From Candidatus Hydrogenedentota bacterium (lineage in GTDB: Bacteria > Hydrogenedentota > Hydrogenedentia > Hydrogenedentales > JAEUWI01), in the NCBI GenBank assembly GCA_019637335.1, contig JAHBVV010000001.1, positions 627,440 to 691,439 of the forward strand: a stretch of 64,000 bases of DNA, in the 5' to 3' direction. This document shows, in pieces, positions 8,480 to 16,722 of this stretch (within the stretch, counting starts at the first letter, position 1; each line of letters begins with the position of its first letter). A program made the translations under genes and the position numbers. Under the pieces are notes generated by a model. It did no database searches and had not been told where the DNA came from. It saw nothing but the letters and a program-made list of their open reading frames with translations.

Positions 8480-8905
8480 CTACGGTCGACCATAAGCCGC
8501 CTTCACGCTCGGGCGCACGAGAACCAGAATGGTGCAGATTCCCAACGCCGTGCCAAGGGGTACATGGATGCAGGACACGCACGCAACAATGAAGCTGAAG
8601 GTATACCCGGTCCGACGTTTCAGGCACCGCCCCGATAGGATCAACGCCACCGACGGAAGCGCGCCGAAGAAAAATCCGACAACGCCAATTGCGATGAACC
8701 CCAATCCGATAACGGGCGGCGCGCCCTGGACTTCGACCGGCCCGAGCAGCATTGCGACGCCCAGCAGGACGTAGAGCAACACAAACCCGGACACAACGAC
8801 GCCCAATACGCCCAGGACAACGTGCGCCAGAGAGAGCAGATTGAGATGGTCGACGTCGTCTTTCGTCAGATAAGACCGGCTTTCGTAACCTGTTTCGTGA
8901 TACAT
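8480..8905 (-). CDS. Four-TM membrane protein, unknown
   Basis: A 141-residue protein starting MYHETGYESRSYL at 8905, with a GGGGAG ribosome site just upstream. The longer frame to 9133 adds 76 Arg/Gly/Ala-rich residues that look like GC-rich run-off and is rejected. Four hydrophobic helices are visible at about 24-46, 50-68, 78-98 and 108-130. The N-terminus is predicted cytoplasmic. The helix layout resembles small DUF-type membrane proteins, but I cannot name a family. It is divergent from the glycosyltransferase gene at 9140. Confidence 0.68.
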   Translation of the reverse strand: MYHETGYESRSYLTKDDVDHLNLLSLAHVVLGVLGVVVSGFVLLYVLLGVAMLLGPVEVQGAPPVIGLGFIAIGVVGFFFGALPSVALILSGRCLKRRTGYTFSFIVACVSCIHVPLGTALGICTILVLVRPSVKAAYGRP

Positions 8906-9139
8906 GAGTTGCTCCCCGGGGCTTGCCCCAGAAATGCGGATGTCCGCACCTACCGCCTGCCGACTTACGCCCTTGGCCGGCAATCCACGTTCGACGCCCG
9001 CCGTGCGTCTCGACCAGTATAACCTCCCAGACTCGGAAGATCGACCGAAGTCCCGCTGGCGCGCCGTCCCGCCGGAATCCCGCCCAGCCTCGCGGATCGG
9101 GGCTTGCGCGGGCGCCGGAGGCTGGCGTAGCATCTCGGC

Positions 9140-10606
9140 GTGAACTCGACGTTAAACCAAAGCGGCCCCTGGCGCGATCTCCTCGCGCTGGTGGGGCTGG
9201 CCGCCGCATGCCGGCTGCTGTTTCTCCTCGCGATGCCGCGCGTGCTGGACTCGGCGGATGCGATTCACTATGTGGAGACGGCGGCGCGTCTGGCGTCTGG
9301 GGACTTCTTCGGCTACGACCCGAAGATCCCTATCTTCTACCCGCTGCTGGGGGCTTTTGCGAGCCTGGTGTTCGCCGATATGGAACAGGCCTGCCGTGCG
9401 GTCTCGTTGGTCGCGTCGGTATTGACCGTCATTCCCGTGTACCTGCTGGCGCGGGACCTGCACGGAACGGCGCCGGCGCGGATCGCGGGCCTGATCTTCG
9501 CGCTGTGGCCGTGGCTGATAGACTACGCATCGCGGGTCTCCACGGAGGCGACGGCGGTGCTGCTGTGGACCGGCGGGGTCTGGCTCTTCGCGCGGGGCAT
9601 GCGCCGGGGCGGCGCGGCGGTGGCCGGCGCGGCGGCGTGCTTCTTCGCGCTGTCGCTGACGCGCCCGGAGGGGCTTTTCGTGCTGCTGGCGACCGCCGGG
9701 GCGCTGCCCGTCCTCTGCGGATGGCGTGAGAGGCGGGCCTGGCGCCGTTTCGCGGCCTTCGCAGGACTGGCGGCGTTGCTCGTGATTGCAAACACATTCT
9801 ACGTGCGCGCGCTGACGGGCCAGACGACGGCGAACTACCGCGCCGGGTTCATCGTGGAGGAGTTCGCGTACCAGCGCTTTGTGCAGACGGCGGTGGAGAC
9901 GTTCAGCGATGTCATTCCCGTCATGCTGGGGCCCCTGCTCTTCCTCTTCCTGGGCGTGGGGTTCTTTCAGGCGCGGGATCGGGCGCGGGATCCGCGCCTC
10001 GAAGCCACGGTGCTGTTTTTCGCGGCGGCGCAATGGGGCCTGAGCCTGTTTGTACTCTCCCCCGCGCCGCGTTACCTCATGGCGCCGCTGATCGTGCTCT
10101 CGATGTGGTCCGCCTGCGGAATGCACCTGGCGGCGGGCCAGATCCGCGCGTGGCGCGCCCGTCCGGCGTGGCTGGCGCGCTTGCCGCTGGTTGCGGTGAT
10201 TCTGTTTTTCCTGGGACACGCGGCCATCACCGTGGGGTCGGAACACCTCGGGCGGCGCCCCCGCGAACCCCGGGAATACAAGGAGGCAGGGTTGTGGATG
10301 GCCGCGAACCTGACGCCGGGCCTGATCTTCACACGCAAGCCGCAGGTGGGCTTTTACGCGGGCATGCCCTCCACCGGCCCCGCGCCGGACGATTCGCTCG
10401 CGGAGGCCCTGGATCGCGCGCGCGCGGCCGGCGCGGCCTATGTGGTGGTGGATGAGCGCTATACGGCCGCGATGGTTCCCGGGCTGCGCCCGCTGCTGGA
10501 TCCGGCGGCGGAACACCCGGGCCTGCGGCGGCTGAAGACGTTCGAAAGCTACCCGGAATCGCGGGTGGTGGTGTACGCCCTTGCTCCCGCACCAGATGAT
10601 CGATGA
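9140..10606 (+). CDS. PMT/ArnT-like (GT39/GT83) membrane glycosyltransferase
   Basis: An integral membrane protein of 488 residues, with about 10-11 TM helices and a C-terminal soluble region. The first periplasmic loop holds the acidic motif typical of polyprenyl-phosphate-sugar-dependent transferases (VLDSADAIHYVETA). It is followed by GRLA-type loops and an IFALWPW/YASRVSTEA region that recurs in the PMT_2 family. It probably transfers a sugar from a lipid carrier to an envelope glycan or lipid in the periplasm. The start is GTG at 9140, since an in-frame stop lies at 9128. The next gene, a family-9 glycosyltransferase, overlaps it by 4 bases, so the two form an envelope-glycan operon. Confidence 0.82.
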   Translation: MNSTLNQSGPWRDLLALVGLAAACRLLFLLAMPRVLDSADAIHYVETAARLASGDFFGYDPKIPIFYPLLGAFASLVFADMEQACRAVSLVASVLTVIPVYLLARDLHGTAPARIAGLIFALWPWLIDYASRVSTEATAVLLWTGGVWLFARGMRRGGAAVAGAAACFFALSLTRPEGLFVLLATAGALPVLCGWRERRAWRRFAAFAGLAALLVIANTFYVRALTGQTTANYRAGFIVEEFAYQRFVQTAVETFSDVIPVMLGPLLFLFLGVGFFQARDRARDPRLEATVLFFAAAQWGLSLFVLSPAPRYLMAPLIVLSMWSACGMHLAAGQIRAWRARPAWLARLPLVAVILFFLGHAAITVGSEHLGRRPREPREYKEAGLWMAANLTPGLIFTRKPQVGFYAGMPSTGPAPDDSLAEALDRARAAGAAYVVVDERYTAAMVPGLRPLLDPAAEHPGLRRLKTFESYPESRVVVYALAPAPDDR

Positions 10607-11448
10607 GCGGGAAAACGCTGGTCATACACACCGGGGGCGTGGGCGATTTCATCTGCGCGCTGCCCGCCCTGGCGCGCCTCCGAGCGAATGGCCCGCTGGA
10701 GATTGCCGGCATCCCGGAGCGCGCGGCTCTGGCCGTGGCGGCGGGCATCGCGGACGCCGCCCACGACCTGGATCGCGCCGATTTCCACACGGCTTTCCGT
10801 ATGCCATCGGACCGGCTGCGCGCGTTCTGCGCCCCATTCGCGCGTGCGGTGGTGTGGATGAAGGATGAGGACGGCGCCCTGGCGCGGGGGCTGCGCGCGG
10901 CGGGCATTGGGGAGGCGCAGTGTTTCCCGGGCATTCCCCCGGCGGAGTGGGCGCGGCACGCGGCGCCGTGGTACGCGGATTGCCTCGGCGTGGAGATTGA
11001 ACTGCCATTTCAGCTTGAATTTCCGCGGGCCCATTGCGCACCGGACGTCGTCCTCCATCCCGGGAGCGGCGATCCGAAAAAAAACTGGCCGCTGGACCGG
11101 TTCCGCGCCCTCGCGGATCGGTTGGGCGATGCGGGACTCACCTACGCGTGGTGTCTCGGGCCCGCCGAGGAAAGCCTCGCGCCGCCGCCGCAACCCGCGC
11201 TTCAAGAAATGTCCCTGACCGCGCTGGCCGGCGTGCTCGCCCGCGCGCGGCTCTTCGTCGGTAACGACAGCGGCATCGGCCACCTGGCCTCCGTGGCGGG
11301 TTGTCCGGCCGTGTCGATCTTCGGCCCAACGGACCCGGCGGTGTGGCGCCCCATCGGCCCGCGCACGCGGGTGCTTCAAGGGACGCCGTGGCCGGAGGTC
11401 GAGGCGGTGTGGGCGGCGGCGCGGGAGCTGCTGGGGATCCGGGCGTAG
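10603..11448 (+). CDS. Glycosyltransferase family 9 (heptosyltransferase-like)
   Basis: A cytoplasmic GT-B fold enzyme, like the ADP-heptose:LPS heptosyltransferases. The N-terminal motif HTGGVGDFICALPAL corresponds to the family's GxGD acceptor-side loop. The C-terminal donor-binding motifs HPGSG...KNWP and GNDSGIGHLASVAG...FGPTDP are both clear. At 281 residues it is slightly short for the family (320-350), mainly in the N-terminal half. The ATG at 10603 overlaps the stop of the previous gene, so it is translationally coupled. The acceptor and donor are not known. Confidence 0.87.
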   Translation: MSGKTLVIHTGGVGDFICALPALARLRANGPLEIAGIPERAALAVAAGIADAAHDLDRADFHTAFRMPSDRLRAFCAPFARAVVWMKDEDGALARGLRAAGIGEAQCFPGIPPAEWARHAAPWYADCLGVEIELPFQLEFPRAHCAPDVVLHPGSGDPKKNWPLDRFRALADRLGDAGLTYAWCLGPAEESLAPPPQPALQEMSLTALAGVLARARLFVGNDSGIGHLASVAGCPAVSIFGPTDPAVWRPIGPRTRVLQGTPWPEVEAVWAAARELLGIRA

Positions 11449-11465
11449 GCTACCAGGCGCAACCC

Positions 11466-11501
11466 CAGGGACGGCAGGGACGGCAGAGACGGCAGGGGCA
11501 G
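11466..11501. repeat. Short 9-mer tandem array (CAGGGACGG-type), 4 units
   Basis: Four imperfect 9-base units (cagggacgg, cagggacgg, cagagacgg, caggggcag) lie between the glycosyltransferase and padR genes. They belong to the same 9-mer family as the arrays at 33232-33303 and 45011-45091, and to a degenerate version at 37155-37190. Confidence 0.7.
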
Positions 11502-11592
11502 TAGTGAAGGCATAGAGTCCGAAGACTCCAAATAACGTATCGCTCCTTCATGGTCTTACGCTCTGATTTCCCTGACCCCTTGCAACGCTAGT

Positions 11593-11614
11593 CGATAATC
11601 GTTTACAGTTATCG
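11593..11614. promoter_or_regulatory. Candidate PadR operator (inverted repeat)
   Basis: CGATAA and TTATCG form a perfect 6-base inverted repeat with a 10-base spacer, ending two bases before the padR ATG at 11617. Its position fits autorepression by the PadR protein. The assignment rests only on position and symmetry. Confidence 0.4.
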
Positions 11615-11616
11615 TA

Positions 11617-11979
11617 ATGACCGACTACGACGACAAGATACTCAACCGGGAGATCCTCCTCGCCTTCTGGAAGGTGCATATCCTGCACCATGCCGCCGAG
11701 CAGCCGATTGTCGGCAATTGGATGCTCAAGGAATTGCGCCACCATGGCTACGACGCGAGCCCCGGCACGCTCTACCCCCTGCTGAACCGCATGGCGGAAT
11801 ACGGCTGGCTATCGGTCGAGGTGCGCGGGAAGGGCCCGCGGGCCATCCGGGAATACCGCCTGACCGCGGTGGGCGCGGAGGTGCTCCGGGTGGTCCGGCG
11901 GCAGATGGCCGAGCTGGTGGGGGAAGTTCGTGGGGGCGATTCAGAACTTGATCCCGAGAAAGGATGTGAAGATGAATGA
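11617..11979 (+). CDS. PadR family transcriptional regulator
   Basis: A 120-residue winged-helix repressor. The recognisable PadR core is ILHHAAEQPIVGNWMLKELRHHGYDASPGTLYPLLNRMAEYGWL, followed by the wing (EYRLTAVGAEVL) and a short C-terminal dimerisation helix. Such proteins usually repress an adjacent detoxification, transport or membrane gene and release DNA on binding a small ligand. Here the next gene (DoxX-like) starts 8 bases before the padR stop, so the two are translationally coupled. The permease that follows 28 bases later probably belongs to the same unit. Confidence 0.9.
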   Translation: MTDYDDKILNREILLAFWKVHILHHAAEQPIVGNWMLKELRHHGYDASPGTLYPLLNRMAEYGWLSVEVRGKGPRAIREYRLTAVGAEVLRVVRRQMAELVGEVRGGDSELDPEKGCEDE

Positions 11980-12454
11980 CAAACTGTTGTCCACGCTGAT
12001 GCGATCCGAAGCCCCGGCCGCCGCCGTGCTGATACGGCTCTCCGTCGGCGCGGTGTTCCTGTCCGAGGGACTCCAGAAGTTCATGTATCCCGAATCGCTC
12101 GGCGCGGGCCGTTTCGAGCGCATGGGGTACGAGTCCGCCGCGTGGATTGCGCCGATGGTCGGCGGGTTCGAGGTGCTTTGCGGCGCGCTGCTGCTTGCGG
12201 GGCTGCTCACGCGCCTGGCCGCGATTCCGATAGTCGCAATTATGCTTACAGCGATTGCGACCACGAAGATCCCGATACTGCTGGGCCGCGATTTCCTGGG
12301 CTTCAAGGTGCGCCAGCTTTCGGAGTATGGCTTCTGGAGCATGGCCCACGAATCGCGGACCGATTTCGCGATGCTGATGGGGGCGCTTTTCCTGCTCTGG
12401 GTCGGGGCGGGGCCGTGGTCGGCGGACGCGCGGCTCTTGCGGCGAAGCCATTGA
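11972..12454 (+). CDS. DoxX family membrane protein
   Basis: A 160-residue, four-TM protein of the DoxX/SURF4-like family: LIRLSVGAVFLSEGLQKF in helix 1, GGFEVLCGALLLAGLLTRLAA in helix 2, and further helices near 90-110 and 125-145. Members are linked to redox or membrane integrity functions, but the biochemical role is mostly unknown. The start at 11972 lies inside the end of padR; an earlier in-frame start at 11930 would be deep inside padR and is less likely. The insert between helices 3 and 4 (FLGFKVRQLSEYGFWSMAHESR) is longer than usual. Confidence 0.82.
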   Translation: MNDKLLSTLMRSEAPAAAVLIRLSVGAVFLSEGLQKFMYPESLGAGRFERMGYESAAWIAPMVGGFEVLCGALLLAGLLTRLAAIPIVAIMLTAIATTKIPILLGRDFLGFKVRQLSEYGFWSMAHESRTDFAMLMGALFLLWVGAGPWSADARLLRRSH

Positions 12455-12482
12455 AATCCAACAAATCGAGGTAGGTATTTGT

Positions 12483-13790
12483 ATGGAACAGACAACGAAC
12501 CAACAGCCGGGTCTCCGCCGCGAGTTGGGCACGCCCGGCGCGGTATTGATGGGGCTGGGATCCATCCTGGGCACCGGCGCGTTTGTGTCGATCGGCATCG
12601 CGGCGGGCATCACGGGCCCCTCGGTGATCCTGGCGACCGCGCTCGCCGCGCTGGTGGCCACGTGCAACGCGCTGAACAGCGCCCAGCTGGCGGCGGCGCA
12701 CCCGGTCAGCGGCGGGGCCTATGAGTACGGCTACCGGCTGCTCCACCCCGCGGCGGGCTTCACGGCGGGCTGGATGTTCCTTTGCGCGAAGACGGCCTCG
12801 GCGGCGACCGCGGCGCTGGGCTTTGCGGGCTACACGCTGCACGCGCTGGGCGTGGAGACGCACGGCGCCTTGGTGGGCCTCGCGCTGGCGGCGGTGATCG
12901 TGCTGACGGCGCTGGTGGCGGGCGGTATCCGGCGCTCGAATACCGCGAACACGGCGATTGTCCTCTTTACCATCGGCGCGCTGCTCGCGTTTATCCTGGG
13001 CGTGCTGCCGGCGGGCGTGCGCCAGGGCGGCGCGAATCTGACGCCCTTCTTTGGAGGGGAAGACGGGGCCGGGACCTTCCTGCAGGCGACCGCGCTGATG
13101 TTCGTGGCCTTCACGGGCTACGGGCGCATCGCGACGCTGGGCGAGGAGGTGCACAATCCGAGGCACACCATCCCGCGCGCGATCATCATCACGCTCGTGA
13201 TTTCGGCGCTGCTCTATATCGGCCTGGCCCTGGCGGCCGTCGCGGCGGCGGGCGCGGGCGCGCTCGGGACCCTGACCGAGGTGCGCGCCGCGGCGCCGCT
13301 GGAAGCGGTGGCGGACGCCTACGCCGGGGCCTGGGTTGCGTGGATAGTGGGCCTGGGCGCGGTGACGGCCATGCTGGGCGTGCTGCTGAATCTCATCCTG
13401 GGGCTCTCGCGCGTGCTGCTGGCGATGGCGCGGCGGGGGGATGCGCCCCGCTTCCTGGCGACCATCGGCGCGGACTCCGGCGCCCCGGCGGCATCCGTGT
13501 GGGCCGTGGGCATCGCCATTGCCGCGCTCGCGTTCCTGGGCGACGTGAAGACCACGTGGTCCTTCAGCGCGTTTACGGTGCTGGTGTACTACGCGATCAA
13601 CAACCTGGCGGCGCTTCGGCTGCCCGCGGAGGAACGCCTCTACCCGCGCTTCTGGGCCGCGGGCGGATTGGCGGCCTGCCTGTTCCTGGCCTTCTGGGTG
13701 GACGTACAGGTATGGATGGCCGGCCTGGCGCTGATCGGCGCGGGCCTGGCGGGCCACTGGACGCGGCGGTGGCTGCGCCCAGCGGCGTAG
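12483..13790 (+). CDS. APC-superfamily amino acid permease
   Basis: A secondary transporter of 435 residues with about 12 TM helices. The helix-1 motif GSILGTGAFVSIGIAAGITG and the NALNSAQLAAAHPVSGGAYEYG region are typical of amino acid/polyamine permeases (unwound substrate-binding helix 1). A GAGG site precedes the ATG at 12483. It lies just downstream of padR-doxX and may be controlled by the same regulator. The substrate cannot be told. Confidence 0.9.
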   Translation: MEQTTNQQPGLRRELGTPGAVLMGLGSILGTGAFVSIGIAAGITGPSVILATALAALVATCNALNSAQLAAAHPVSGGAYEYGYRLLHPAAGFTAGWMFLCAKTASAATAALGFAGYTLHALGVETHGALVGLALAAVIVLTALVAGGIRRSNTANTAIVLFTIGALLAFILGVLPAGVRQGGANLTPFFGGEDGAGTFLQATALMFVAFTGYGRIATLGEEVHNPRHTIPRAIIITLVISALLYIGLALAAVAAAGAGALGTLTEVRAAAPLEAVADAYAGAWVAWIVGLGAVTAMLGVLLNLILGLSRVLLAMARRGDAPRFLATIGADSGAPAASVWAVGIAIAALAFLGDVKTTWSFSAFTVLVYYAINNLAALRLPAEERLYPRFWAAGGLAACLFLAFWVDVQVWMAGLALIGAGLAGHWTRRWLRPAA

Positions 13791-13843
13791 GGCCGGGAAA
13801 GTTCAAGTATCGGTTTTCCGCCCGGAGACGACGGGCAGGGGAC

Positions 13844-14056
13844 TCACGGCGATATCTCGATGACTTCCTCCGAAATCGAGGGCGGGACGGGCTCACCGTG
13901 GGCTTCCAGACTTTCGATATAGCCCTCAATCGCCTCCCGGACGTTGTCCAATAGCTCGTTCCGCGTCTTCCCTTGTGAAACGCACCCGGGCAGAGATGGG
14001 ACTTCACCCACAAACGTGCCGTCTTCATCTTGTTCAATCAAAACACGGTAACGCAT
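13844..14056 (-). CDS. HicB-like antitoxin-fold protein (orphan)
   Basis: A 70-residue protein with the HicB/UPF0150 partial RNase-H fold: YRVLIEQDEDGTFVGEVPSLPGCVSQGKTRNELLDNVREAIEGYIE. A strong GAGGGG ribosome site precedes the ATG at 14056. There is no HicA-like toxin (60-80 residues with a double-stranded-RNA-binding fold) on either side: only 53 bases separate it from the permease stop and 63 from the next gene. It also lacks a C-terminal DNA-binding domain. It is therefore an orphan antitoxin-like protein, or acts with a toxin elsewhere. Confidence 0.85.
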   Translation of the reverse strand: MRYRVLIEQDEDGTFVGEVPSLPGCVSQGKTRNELLDNVREAIEGYIESLEAHGEPVPPSISEEVIEISP

Positions 14057-14119
14057 GGGATGACCCCTCTTCTTCGTCTATCTTCCTACCAGGATTCTAC
14101 CATCGGAGCGTCGAACCTC

Positions 14120-15424
14120 CTACAGCAGCGCGACGCGCTTGATGTGCTCCCAGGGGAAGATGCCGGAGCTGTGGCCGTCGCTCCAGACGATGCCGACGGC
14201 GTAGTTGCCCAGTGTCGACAGGGACTCGATCTTGATGTCCTCGGGGACGGAGTCCGGGTTAAGGATTGGCTGGCCGGTGAATTCGTTTACGCAGAGCGCG
14301 CACTGGCAGGAGATGCGCAGCTTCTTGTTGGGCACACGGACCTCTTTGCCGTCGCCGAAGCGCACGAGCAGTTCCCCGTTCTCGGGAATGGCCTCCGGGT
14401 GGGACTCGCCTTCCAGGCGTCGCTTGCCGACTTCGCGGTGCAGCTTTTCGGCCATCTCGCGGAATGCGGGGATGTCCGCGCCAGCATCCTGGCTGGAGGT
14501 GTCCGAAACGCCCGGAATCAAGGGGAGCTGCGCGAGGGTGTCGAGCCCGAAGCGCGCCTTGAGCGTGGCGCTGCTGCTGCCGAAGATAAAGTGCTTCTTC
14601 TCGCAGTTGTCGCAGAGGAAATAGGCCATGTTCTCGACGACGCCGAGCACGGGAACCTTAACCGACTCGAACATGAGGATGCCGCGGGAGACGTCCACGA
14701 GGGACAGGGCCTGCGGCGTGGTGACGATGATGGCGCCGTCCAGGGCCGCCTGCTGCACGAGCGTGAGCTGGATATCGCCGGTGCCGGGGGGCATGTCGAT
14801 GATGAGGTAGTCCAGCTCGCCCCAGTCGGTCTGCTGGAGGATCTGGGAGGTGTAGTTCGAGACCATGGGCCCGCGCATGACGGCCGGGCGATCACCCATG
14901 ACGTAGCCGAGCGACATGGTCTTGAGGCCGTCGCACATGACGGGCTCCAGCAGGTTGTTTTTCATGTAGACGTCGGGGTTGTTCGCCTTGAAGAGCGTCG
15001 GCAGTGACGGGCCGTAGATATCGACATCGAGCAGGCCGACCTTGTGCCCCTCGCGCTGAATGGCCCGGGCCAGGTGCGCGGCGACGGTGGATTTTCCGAC
15101 GCCGCCCTTGCACGAGGAAACCGCTATCACGGCGCCGACGTTCTTGAGGGTGTCGATCTTGGGGCCGGTGCGCTCTTTGGGCTTCATCGCGCTCATGGTG
15201 ACCTGGACGTTCATCACGCCGGGCAGATTCGCGACGGCGGCCTCGCACTCGCGCTGAAAGCGCTCCTTTACGGGGCAGGCGGGGGTCGTTAACTCGACCG
15301 TAAAGGCGACGGCGCCCTCGTCGATCTGGATATTCTTGATGAACCCGAGCGAGACAATGTCTTTGCCGAAATCGGGGTCAATGATGTGACGCATCGCGTC
15401 CAGCACCTGGTTTTCGGTAACCAT
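14120..15424 (-). CDS. Mrp/NBP35-type Fe-S carrier ATPase with MIP18 and DUF971 domains (HCF101-like)
   Basis: A 434-residue cytoplasmic P-loop ATPase predicted to carry and transfer Fe-S clusters. Residues 1-80 are a MIP18/DUF59 domain (LTTPACP, Cys50). The deviant Walker A motif is at 105-112 (CKGGVGKS), followed by DVDIYGPS and the switch DMPPGTGD. The bridging CxxC is Cys271/Cys274. Residues about 340-434 are a DUF971 domain with Cys373, Cys375 and Cys378 and the terminal SDGHSSGIFPW motif. The start at 15424 has an AGGAG site; the longer frame to 15568 has no family similarity upstream. The three-domain order is the same as in plant HCF101. Confidence 0.93.
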   Translation of the reverse strand: MVTENQVLDAMRHIIDPDFGKDIVSLGFIKNIQIDEGAVAFTVELTTPACPVKERFQRECEAAVANLPGVMNVQVTMSAMKPKERTGPKIDTLKNVGAVIAVSSCKGGVGKSTVAAHLARAIQREGHKVGLLDVDIYGPSLPTLFKANNPDVYMKNNLLEPVMCDGLKTMSLGYVMGDRPAVMRGPMVSNYTSQILQQTDWGELDYLIIDMPPGTGDIQLTLVQQAALDGAIIVTTPQALSLVDVSRGILMFESVKVPVLGVVENMAYFLCDNCEKKHFIFGSSSATLKARFGLDTLAQLPLIPGVSDTSSQDAGADIPAFREMAEKLHREVGKRRLEGESHPEAIPENGELLVRFGDGKEVRVPNKKLRISCQCALCVNEFTGQPILNPDSVPEDIKIESLSTLGNYAVGIVWSDGHSSGIFPWEHIKRVALL

Positions 15425-15592
15425 TCCGTACTCCTGTGGCGAGAAAATGGGTAGAAATCGCGTGGCGATCGGGTAGATCTTACGCACCGGCGCCCCCGCA
15501 TGTCCAAATGCGCCCCGGACGACGTCCAGAGGACGCCCATTACAGGGAGTAACAACGCCGTGGCCCATTTTATGCCGTGGCGGGACGGGCGG

Positions 15593-15979
15593 CTACCCGA
15601 AGACGGGCTTTTCGAAGAGTTCGCCGCAATAGAGGCACTTGTAGTGCCGGGAGTTCGAGACGCGGTGGCAGGTGGGGCAGGCTACGGCGCCGCCGCCCAT
15701 CTTGCCGTCCTCCTGGCCGTCGCGCAGGTCCACTTCGCGGGCCATCCGTTCCAGATCGGCGTCGGTGAGGCCCGCGCGCTCCCGAATCAGCTCCCACATG
15801 GCCTGGTTGAGCAGGGTGAGGCGCTCAACCTGGTGGCGCAGTTCGCGGAGATCCTCCTGCGCGCTGAGCACCCGGCTTTCGGCGTTCCGGGCCGCGGTGG
15901 TCGCCGCCGTGTTCGGCCGTGCCGTGTGCAATCCGCCCAATCCGCCAAGCCACAGTCCACTCATGAATTCGTCCTCCAT
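15593..15979 (-). CDS. Coiled-coil zinc-ribbon protein, unknown
   Basis: A 128-residue protein. A Gly/Ala-rich N-terminus (about 1-30) is followed by a helical coiled-coil segment (about 33-85) and a C-terminal zinc ribbon with two CxxC pairs (CPTC, then CLYC, 13 residues apart). The fold suggests a zinc-bound protein or RNA/protein contact module; no function can be given. A GAGGAAG site precedes the ATG at 15979. It lies upstream of the Mrp ATPase on the same strand with a 168-base gap. Confidence 0.72.
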   Translation of the reverse strand: MEDEFMSGLWLGGLGGLHTARPNTAATTAARNAESRVLSAQEDLRELRHQVERLTLLNQAMWELIRERAGLTDADLERMAREVDLRDGQEDGKMGGGAVACPTCHRVSNSRHYKCLYCGELFEKPVFG

Positions 15980-16095
15980 GGTTCTTCCTCTCGCCTGCGC
16001 GCCGGGGCGCCGCCGCCTGTCCGTGACGCAGACCCGACTCCCGGCAATACCGCCGGGCGTGGCGTTTCATTCACTATCTTGTTTACCATCTTTTC

Positions 16096-16701
16096 ATGGC
16101 GGGCCGGAAAAAACAAGCTGCGATCGAGGCGCTCCTGGCGGAAGTGCGCGGCTGCGCCCATTGCGCGGCGGCGCTCCCGCTTGGACCGCGCCCCGTGCTG
16201 CGCGCGGGAACGGGCGCGCGAATTCTGATCGTGGGCCAGGCGCCGGGCACGCGGGTGCACGCCACGGGGATACCGTGGAACGATCCGAGCGGCGACCGGC
16301 TCCGCGGGTGGCTTGCGGTGGATCGCGATACGTTTTACGACGAAACGCGGTTCGCCATCATCCCGATGGGCTTCTGCTATCCGGGCCGGGACCCGCGCGG
16401 CGGCGATCTGCCGCCCCGTCCCGAGTGCGCGCCGCTCTGGCATGCGCGGCTGCTGGAATTGCTGCCGGACATCGGCCTCACGCTGCTGGTGGGCCAGTAT
16501 GCGCAGCGGTACTACCTCGCTGATCGCGCGTGCAAGACGCTGTCCGACACGGTGGCGCGCCGGGGCGACTACGGGCCGGCATACCTGCCGCTGCCGCATC
16601 CCTCGCCGCGAAACGTGTTGTGGCTCAAGCGCCGCCCGTGGTTCGAGGCGGAGGTCGTCCCGGAATTGCGGGTGCGGGTTCGGGCGCTCCTCGGCGATTG
16701 A
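16096..16701 (+). CDS. Uracil-DNA glycosylase superfamily protein with Fe-S cysteines
   Basis: A 201-residue protein of the uracil-DNA glycosylase superfamily. Motif 1 is GQAPGTRVHATGIPWNDPSGDRLR, near residues 48-70, and motif 2 is LPLPHPSPRN, near 164-173. Cys20, Cys23, Cys94 and Cys111 match in order and spacing the [4Fe-4S] ligands of family 4/5 enzymes. It probably excises uracil or damaged bases, but motif 1 differs from classical family 4 (GEAPG...), so activity may differ. The ATG at 16096 has no clear ribosome site. It is tail to tail with the NRPS gene (21 bases apart). Confidence 0.8.
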   Translation: MAGRKKQAAIEALLAEVRGCAHCAAALPLGPRPVLRAGTGARILIVGQAPGTRVHATGIPWNDPSGDRLRGWLAVDRDTFYDETRFAIIPMGFCYPGRDPRGGDLPPRPECAPLWHARLLELLPDIGLTLLVGQYAQRYYLADRACKTLSDTVARRGDYGPAYLPLPHPSPRNVLWLKRRPWFEAEVVPELRVRVRALLGD

Positions 16702-16722
16702 CGCCGGTGGCCGGACGCGCGG

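Noticed and set aside
8906-9133. A 76-residue N-terminal extension of the four-TM protein.
   Set aside because: Arg/Gly-rich and without a ribosome site; the ATG at 8905 has GGGGAG at the right distance.
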